Shown piece after piece: positions 59,046 through 64,000 of a stretch of 64,000 nucleotides of DNA. Position 1 is the stretch's first letter, and every line of letters begins with the position of its first letter. Position numbers and translations under genes: made by a program. Source of the DNA: Cohnella xylanilytica. Lineage in GTDB: Bacteria > Bacillota > Bacilli > Paenibacillales > Paenibacillaceae. A model generated the notes under the pieces. The model did no database searches. It had not been told where the DNA came from and worked only from the letters and a program-made list of their open reading frames with translations. The stretch covers positions 1 to 64,000 of the forward strand of contig NZ_JACJVR010000041.1 in NCBI RefSeq assembly GCF_014212175.1, written 5' to 3'.

Positions 59046-59567
59046 TTACTCCCGCTGCAATATCGAAGTGATCGAATCGACCGGCGTCTGTACCGCCTGC
59101 CTCGCCCGGAGGACGGCCGCTTCATCCGGCGCCTGGTAGAAGCAGAGGCACTTCGTCATGTCCTCGCATACGTACGTGCGGGCGAATGACACTTCAGGCA
59201 CTTCCGCATAGTGAACCGAGTTCTGCCGCTTACGTTCCAGGTACTGCTCCATCGTAAGTCCTTCGGGAAAGTTCCATTCAACCAGGTAGTTGACCGTGCC
59301 GGATCGGCGCTTCACCTCGTCCAGCTCCTTCCCGACCAGCCGAACTTCCTTGATCAAGGCGGCAGGAAGATCGGCAGCTCCCAGGCTGCCCGCCACCTGC
59401 TCTTGTCCTTCGCTTTCGAAAATAAAGAATGCCTTGGAAAAATCGCCCGCCACCTGAACCTCGATCAGGCTAGCCCCTCCTTGCGCGGCCAGCTCTAGCT
59501 TCCGTTCCAGCTCCGCCCGATCCCGCACCGTTTCATTAAGCGGAGATTCGACCAAATAAAGTGTCAT
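59046..59567 (-). CDS. Protein with two DUF4242-like ferredoxin-fold halves
   Basis: About 173 residues. Two halves both begin YLVE: residues about 4-85 (TLYLVESPLNE, FFIFESEGQEQVAGSLGAADL) and about 95-173 (NYLVEWNFPEGLTMEQYLERK, CLCFYQAPDEAAVLRARQAV). The second half is a clear DUF4242 domain, a proposed nickel-binding dimer; the first is a more degenerate copy. Cys residues sit in the second half (YVCEDMTKCLCFY). The ATG at 59567 has GGGAGAG. It is co-directional with the flavoenzyme (38-nt gap), suggesting a shared pathway. Function unknown. Confidence 0.75.
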   Translation of the reverse strand: MTLYLVESPLNETVRDRAELERKLELAAQGGASLIEVQVAGDFSKAFFIFESEGQEQVAGSLGAADLPAALIKEVRLVGKELDEVKRRSGTVNYLVEWNFPEGLTMEQYLERKRQNSVHYAEVPEVSFARTYVCEDMTKCLCFYQAPDEAAVLRARQAVQTPVDSITSILQRE

Positions 59568-59774
59568 CTTCCTACTCTCCCTCTCCATACGCAATTGGAT
59601 GATTTTCCCCGACATGAACTCCGACGGACGGGGATACCCGTAGTGTAGATCAGTAGGTTAATAAAATCAACTAACTATATTAAATAAACTAAATGTACGA
59701 ACACTACACAGTTACCGGACGTATGCTATAATGAACACCAGAGCGATACGTTCCGAACAGGAGGCTTCATTTCC

Positions 59775-60218
59775 ATGAAGGAAAGATACGATTTGCCGTG
59801 CAATATCGCCCAGACGCTTAACATCATCGGCGACCGCTGGACGCTGCTCGTGCTGCACGAAATATTAATCGGACAAACCACGTTCAACCAGATCAAAAAA
59901 GCGCTGACCGGCATCTCCTCCAAGCTGCTGTCCGAACGACTGAAGTACTTGGAAGAAAGCGGCCTCGTGACGGCGGTGCTGTACTCCGAACATCCGCCCC
60001 GCTACCGCTACGATCTGACCGATAGCGGCCGCGACCTGGAGCCCGTGTTCAACTCCATGCTCATGTGGGGCGCCCGCCATTTAAAAAAGTGCTATAAAAA
60101 GCTCGTCCACAAGGACTGCGGCCACGAAGTTCGGCCGGCTTACTATTGCGAGCATTGCGGCCAAAACGTAGACGACCTGCAAGTCGTCGTGCTGGAATCC
60201 GAGCTGAAGAACGCCTGA
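59775..60218 (+). CDS. HxlR family transcriptional regulator
   Basis: Winged-helix regulator of 147 residues. LPCNIAQTLNIIGDRWTLLVLHEI with its conserved cysteine (C9), KALTGISSKLLSERLKYLEESGLV and YDLTDSGRDLEPVF are typical. An extra C-terminal tail has CGHEVRPAYYCEHCGQ, a Cys4-like zinc-knuckle seen in some family members. The conserved C9 may sense reactive electrophiles. It is divergent from the DUF4242/flavoenzyme genes and convergent with the ABC operon. AGGAGG at 10 nt. Confidence 0.9.
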   Translation: MKERYDLPCNIAQTLNIIGDRWTLLVLHEILIGQTTFNQIKKALTGISSKLLSERLKYLEESGLVTAVLYSEHPPRYRYDLTDSGRDLEPVFNSMLMWGARHLKKCYKKLVHKDCGHEVRPAYYCEHCGQNVDDLQVVVLESELKNA

Positions 60219-60231
60219 GCCTAAGCGCACG

Positions 60232-60993
60232 TCACTTCTCCATTCCCCACTGCCTCCCGACCCAGCGCTCCAACAGGCCGACCGTGCGGTCCAGCAGCAA
60301 GCCGAACACGCCGATCAACACGATGCCGGCCATGACGAGGTCGAGCCGCAGCACGTTCCGGCTGTCGACAATCAGGAAGCCGAGACCGGACTGCGAGCCG
60401 ACCATCTCGCCGGAGACGAGGAAAATCCATGAAGTTCCGATCGCCAGGTGCAGTCCGTGCGCGATCTGCGGAAAAGCCGACGGGAAGACGATCCTCGTCA
60501 GAAGGCGCAGCGGCGGCAGCTCGAAGTTTTGCGCCACCTTCAGGTAGGTCGCGTCGACGCTCCGTACCGCCTTCACCGTCGACAGCAGTACCGGGAAGAA
60601 CGCCGCCAGGAAAATGATGACGATCGCGGGCGCGTTGCCGATGCCGAACCAGAGCACGATGAACGGGGACCAGGCGATCGGCGAGACCGGTCGCAGCACC
60701 TGCACGATCGGATCGACAAGCGTCCACAGCGGGCGAATTCGCCCCAGCGTCAGGCCGAGCAGGATCGCACAGACGGAAGCGCTGAAGTAGCCGGCGGCGA
60801 ACCGCAGCAGGCTGACCTGCAAATCCTCGAATAGCACGCCGCTTCTCGCCAGCTCGACGATGCCTTGGGCCACGTGCAGCGGAGAAGGAAGCAGCGAGCG
60901 GTCGTAATGGCCGATTTGGACAACGGCTTGCCAGGCGGCGACCAGCAGCAGAAGAGCGAACGCTGTAGCGGCCGTTTTGGAGAGGGGCCTCAT
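60232..60993 (-). CDS. Sulfonate/nitrate-type ABC transporter permease (SsuC/TauC family)
   Basis: Permease of 253 residues with six membrane segments and the EAA-type loop RSVDATYLKVAQNFELPPLRLLTRIVFPSAFPQI. The C-terminal GTSWIFLVSGEMVGSQSGLGFLI is the family signature. Its ATG lies 1 nt after the binding protein stop. It forms the channel of the transporter encoded by the next two genes. Confidence 0.9.
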   Translation of the reverse strand: MRPLSKTAATAFALLLLVAAWQAVVQIGHYDRSLLPSPLHVAQGIVELARSGVLFEDLQVSLLRFAAGYFSASVCAILLGLTLGRIRPLWTLVDPIVQVLRPVSPIAWSPFIVLWFGIGNAPAIVIIFLAAFFPVLLSTVKAVRSVDATYLKVAQNFELPPLRLLTRIVFPSAFPQIAHGLHLAIGTSWIFLVSGEMVGSQSGLGFLIVDSRNVLRLDLVMAGIVLIGVFGLLLDRTVGLLERWVGRQWGMEK

Positions 60994-60994
60994 T

Positions 60995-61978
60995 TCACTT
61001 CACCTTGTCCATAAACGACGGGTCCACGAAATCCTCGTAGGCGGGCGGGTTGTCCGACAGTCCCATCTCTTTCAAATAGCTGCGAAGCTGCTCGTAAGGC
61101 TCCTTCCCGATCTTCAGATCGTCGTATTTGATCCATTGCAGCGACAGGTTCAGTTCGTCGTCATTCAGGTTCATGTACTTTTTGAAATTTTGTTTAACCT
61201 CCGCGTCCTTCGTCTCCGCCTTTTGTCCCGCTTCGGCGTACGCCGCGACAAACGCTTGCACGGCTTCCGGCTGCTTACGGATCAGATCCCCGCGCAGCAC
61301 GAGACCGCAGTCGACCGAATCGTCCCACAGGTCCTGCGATTGGTACAGCACCTTACCCTTGTGAATGACGACCGACTTCGCGCCGAACGGCTCCGCCACG
61401 ACGTAACCCGCTATCCGGCCGCTTGCCAGCGCCGCTGGCATCTCCGCGGGCGCGAGTTCCACCGCTTTAACGTCTCCGTATGCCATGCCGGCTTTCTTTA
61501 GCATCTGGTAGAGCAAAATGTTATGCGTGGAAAAGGCGCTCGGAATCGCGAACGACTTGCCCTTCAGATCCTGCACTTTCCCGATGTCGTTGGCGACGAC
61601 GACGACGTTGCCGTCCTTGTGGCCGAGCGCGACCGCTTTCAGGTCGATCCCTTGCTCCTTTGCCCTCATCGCCAGCTCCATCAGCACGGACGCCCCGTCG
61701 ATCTTCCCGGCGTTCAAGGCGTCCATCAGGTCGGGCCACGAGCCGAACTTGATAAGCTGGAGCCGGAAGCCGTCGTAATCGCCGCCTTTCGTTTCCTCTT
61801 CTATGTATAAGGGACCGGCGTGGGTTATGGGCAGATAGCCGATTTTGATGACCGGCTTGTCTTCCGCCGACGAGTCGGAGGAGCGGGAGCCGCAAGCAGC
61901 CAGCGAAAACAAGACAAGGGCGAGAAGCGAAGTTGCGGCAAGTCGGATGAAGCGAACGAATGAAGCGCGTTTTTCCAA
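60995..61978 (-). CDS. Sulfonate/nitrate-type ABC substrate-binding lipoprotein (SsuA family)
   Basis: Lipoprotein of 327 residues: signal with lipobox SLAAC, then VIKIGYLPITHAGPLYIEEE, FGSWPDLMDALNAGKIDGASVL, KGKSFAIPSAFSTHNILLYQML and AEPFGAKSV, the NMT1/SsuA fold. Start is a TTG with GAGGGATC at 8 nt. The ligand cannot be read from sequence; sulfonates, taurine or related anions are usual, and the nearby flavoenzyme favours an organosulfur compound. Confidence 0.88.
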   Translation of the reverse strand: MEKRASFVRFIRLAATSLLALVLFSLAACGSRSSDSSAEDKPVIKIGYLPITHAGPLYIEEETKGGDYDGFRLQLIKFGSWPDLMDALNAGKIDGASVLMELAMRAKEQGIDLKAVALGHKDGNVVVVANDIGKVQDLKGKSFAIPSAFSTHNILLYQMLKKAGMAYGDVKAVELAPAEMPAALASGRIAGYVVAEPFGAKSVVIHKGKVLYQSQDLWDDSVDCGLVLRGDLIRKQPEAVQAFVAAYAEAGQKAETKDAEVKQNFKKYMNLNDDELNLSLQWIKYDDLKIGKEPYEQLRSYLKEMGLSDNPPAYEDFVDPSFMDKVK

Positions 61979-62008
61979 GATCGATCCCTCATTTTCGGAA
62001 AATAATAG

Positions 62009-62776
62009 CTAGATGGAAAACTCTGGCGCCGGCGCGGCGCGGGTCAGCTCGAACCGCTCGAGCACCGTCCGGCGAACGTGCAAGAAATCTTCGTGCCCGC
62101 GGTCCCGCGGCTTGGCGGCGGGGACGGCGAGCTCCGTGCGAATCGTGCCCGGATTCGCGCCCATGAGCAGCACCCGGTCGGACAAGTAAACCGCCTCGTC
62201 GATATCGTGCGTGACCAGAATGATCGTCGTGCGCTCCTCGCGCTGAATGCGCAGCAGCTCGTCCTGCAGCTGGTAGCGGGTGAACGTGTCGACCGCCGCG
62301 AACGGCTCGTCCATCAACAGCAGCTTCGGCTGCACGGCCAGCGCCCGGGCCAGCGCGACCCGTTGCTGCATGCCGCCTGACAGCTGGCGAGGGAACGCGC
62401 CCGCCTTGTCCTCCAGGCCGACCTTGCGCAAGTAGCGCATCGCCCTCTCCTTGCGCTCCGAGGCCGGCAGCCGTTCATTTTCGAGGCCGAGCTCCACGTT
62501 TCCGAGCACGGTGCGCCAAGGCAGCAAGCCGTAATGCTGGAACAGCATGATGCAGTTGCGGCTCGGCCCGGTCACCGGCTGCCCGTTTATCCGAACCGTT
62601 CCCTCGTCCGGACGCTCGAAGCCGCCCAGCAGATGGAGCAGCGTGCTTTTGCCGCAGCCGCTTTTTCCCAGAATGGAGATGATCTCGTTCTGTCCTACCT
62701 GAAAAGAAACGTCGTTCAGCACCGGCTCCGTTCTTCCTTTATGTGTGAAACGCTTGCTCAATCCCGTCGCTTCCAA
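62009..62776 (-). CDS. Sulfonate/nitrate-type ABC transporter ATPase (SsuB family)
   Basis: ATPase of 255 residues: Walker [10 protein letters not shown], signature LSGGMQQRV, Walker B LLLMDEPF and switch VTHD. The predicted start is a TTG at 62776 with a weak GAGG 13 nt upstream; the downstream part is secure. First gene of an ATPase-binding protein-permease operon. About 38% of positions match the ATPase at 169-924 by eye, so the two are paralogues. Confidence 0.88.
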   Translation of the reverse strand: MEATGLSKRFTHKGRTEPVLNDVSFQVGQNEIISILGKSGCGKSTLLHLLGGFERPDEGTVRINGQPVTGPSRNCIMLFQHYGLLPWRTVLGNVELGLENERLPASERKERAMRYLRKVGLEDKAGAFPRQLSGGMQQRVALARALAVQPKLLLMDEPFAAVDTFTRYQLQDELLRIQREERTTIILVTHDIDEAVYLSDRVLLMGANPGTIRTELAVPAAKPRDRGHEDFLHVRRTVLERFELTRAAPAPEFSI

Positions 62777-63049
62777 GACCGTTTCTTGCCTCAGTTCAAT
62801 CTCGCTCCTTTCTCAGTAATTCACATCAGTTTAGTCGGTATTGTAGTTATATTATTACACTTTGTATATAAAAGCAACTTTCTTTTCACTGAAGCTGCTG
62901 CGGTCGACCGCTTCTTGTATACTCTGAAATCGTCCAGTCGAAGGGGGATTAAAGTCAATACTGTAATCGTATAAAACTTTACTCAAGTAATGTTATGATG
63001 CTCTCCGTTAAATGATTTATAATAATGCCAAAGGAGTTGGGAGCAGGAT

Positions 63050-63619
63050 ATGAGCACGAGAGGCGCAACCAAAGAAGCCATTTTGTCTACAAGCCTAAAT
63101 TTATTTAATAAATACGGATTCGATCAGGTTACGATCAATCAGATTTGCAATGAAATCAATGTGACCAAAACCGCGTTCTACTACCATTTCAAATCCAAGG
63201 ACGAGCTGATTTCCGAATTATTCTCATTTGACAATATGATATCCAATGACGATTTGCTGGACATTCTATCTGTTACCGATTTTGCCGATCAAGCCATGAA
63301 GGCCATGGAAATATTGGTGAAGCACATGGTTCGTTTGGGAGTCGAAATGACCAAGGAAAATTACAGAATCCACCTTCGCAACGAAATCCCTCCCCTCGAT
63401 AAGAGTAAATCGTCGTTACTCGGCAGCATTATTCCCACTTTGATCCAACGGGCCAAGGACGCGGGTCAAATCCAAAATCCGGCGAGTGCCGAAGATTTGC
63501 TCGATTCGATGTGCAATATCGCCAATGGAGTCATTCTGAATTGGGCGATCATGGGAGGCAGCTTCGATGTTCTGGAGGAAACCAGGAAGCGGTTTGGAAT
63601 TTTGCTGGTCGTAAAATGA
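63050..63619 (+). CDS. TetR family transcriptional regulator
   Basis: Regulator of 189 residues. Helix-turn-helix GFDQVTINQICNEINVTKTAFYYHFKSKDELISEL (about 24-58), then a variable ligand domain. Start ATG with AAGGAGTTGGGAG. Lower GC than its left neighbours. It precedes an NmrA-like gene whose promoter carries two palindromic sites, so it probably represses that gene. Confidence 0.88.
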   Translation: MSTRGATKEAILSTSLNLFNKYGFDQVTINQICNEINVTKTAFYYHFKSKDELISELFSFDNMISNDDLLDILSVTDFADQAMKAMEILVKHMVRLGVEMTKENYRIHLRNEIPPLDKSKSSLLGSIIPTLIQRAKDAGQIQNPASAEDLLDSMCNIANGVILNWAIMGGSFDVLEETRKRFGILLVVK

Positions 63620-63641
63620 GATTGATTGTTGAAAAATAGAG

Positions 63642-63670
63642 CGCTCCGTTCAAAAGAAGGGGCGTTTTTT
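63642..63670 (+). terminator. Terminator of the TetR gene
   Basis: Stem CGCTCC/GGGGCG (one T-G pair) with TTTTTT following at 63665-63670. Confidence 0.7.
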
Positions 63671-63713
63671 GTTTGCCTTATTTCCGGTTTCAGGCCAATC
63701 AAAATGATTATAT

Positions 63714-63753
63714 TTACTATGGTATTGTTTTATCTTTACCACGGTAATATAAT
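63714..63753 (+). promoter_or_regulatory. Promoter with two TetR-type operator sites
   Basis: Promoter TTGTTT (63725-63730) and TATAAT (63748-63753) with a 17-bp spacer. TTACC-AC-GGTAA fills most of the spacer (63736-63747) and a similar TTACT-AT-GGTAT lies 22 bp earlier (63714-63725), on the same helix face. This is a classic repressor arrangement, likely for the TetR protein encoded upstream. Confidence 0.6.
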
Positions 63754-63789
63754 ACGATTATTCCTTCATTAAGATTGGAGTGGTCGAAT

Positions 63790-64000
63790 ATGGAACTTGA
63801 TCAAGCAGGAACGATATTGGTTTTAGGCGGAACAGGTACGCAGGGCGGCAACGTAGCCCGCGAGCTGTTGGAGCACGGTCATCGCGTGCGGATCCTGACC
63901 CGAAACCCGGAGTCGGCGGCTGCCAAAGCGATGGCTGCCAAAGGTGCGGAGCTGATCCGGGGAGACTTGGCCGATCCGGCATCGTTGGAACCGGCCATGC
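63790..64000 (+). CDS. NmrA-like NAD(P)-binding protein, partial at window end
   Basis: First 70 residues of an atypical short-chain dehydrogenase. ILVLGGTGTQGGNVARELLEHGHRVRILTRNP contains the GGTGxxG nucleotide-binding motif and the Arg that favours NADP; GAELIRGDLADPASLEPAM follows. NmrA/HSCARG-type proteins sense redox state or reduce quinones. Start ATG with GGAGTGG at 6 nt. The gene runs off the right edge. Confidence 0.8.
   Translation, partial: MELDQAGTILVLGGTGTQGGNVARELLEHGHRVRILTRNPESAAAKAMAAKGAELIRGDLADPASLEPAM

Overview
The window looks like a chromosomal segment of a high-GC, endospore-forming Firmicute of the Paenibacillus/Cohnella kind. The evidence is the sporulation gene yunB, a YheC/YheD-type spore coat gene, a BclA-like collagen protein, GGAGG ribosome-binding sites with many GTG/TTG starts, and several sugar ABC transporters paired with YesM/YesN-type two-component systems but lacking their own ATPase. 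No rRNA, tRNA, CRISPR array, prophage or complete insertion sequence was found.

Layout. 1-5.1 kb: a lone nitrate/sulfonate-type ABC ATPase, a GntR/FCD regulator, yunB, an HD-GYP phosphodiesterase and a secreted NlpC/P60 hydrolase. 5.4-14.1 kb: a nucleoside scavenging module (BMP lipoprotein, ATPase, two permeases, two nucleoside hydrolases, ribokinase) with a divergent AraC regulator. 14.4-16.4 kb: YceI, a YneR/HesB-like protein and a VTT membrane protein. 16.6-19.2 kb: an alkylation-repair cluster (adaA, ogt, a 2OG-Fe(II) oxygenase, and a convergent alkD). 19.3-25 kb: a small P-loop protein, the collagen-like protein, YheC/D, an orphan SIR2-domain protein and an MDR oxidoreductase. 25-38 kb: a histidine kinase/response regulator/solute-binding protein trio and a dextran-type ABC system with a GH66 lipoprotein, separated by a PadR/pentapeptide/ABC-2 operon. 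38.6-43.2 kb: ThuA plus Gfo/Idh/MocA genes with a divergent AraC gene, two small unknown genes and an AraC-GyrI regulator. 43.3-52.6 kb: a second sugar system with a GH172 enzyme, two solute-binding proteins and its own YesM/YesN pair. 52.6-57.1 kb: small accessory genes (TetR/ketopantoate-reductase-like, MerR/nitroreductase, Bcr/CflA pump). 57.1-57.9 kb: remnants of three truncated genes. 58-62.8 kb: an acyl-CoA-dehydrogenase-like flavoenzyme, a double DUF4242 protein, an HxlR regulator and a complete sulfonate/nitrate-type ABC transporter. The right edge holds a TetR gene and the start of an NmrA-like gene.

How it fits together. Most of the region handles uptake and breakdown of plant- or soil-derived compounds: nucleosides, alpha-1,6-glucans, a furanoside-type glycan and probably an organosulfur compound. 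Each module has its own local regulator and ends in a strong hairpin terminator. Notable structural signals are a 59-bp near-identical direct repeat bracketing the GH172 module, a dispersed hairpin repeat found in two intergenic regions, a deletion scar joining two gene halves tail to tail, and clear operator palindromes next to the PadR, MerR and TetR genes.
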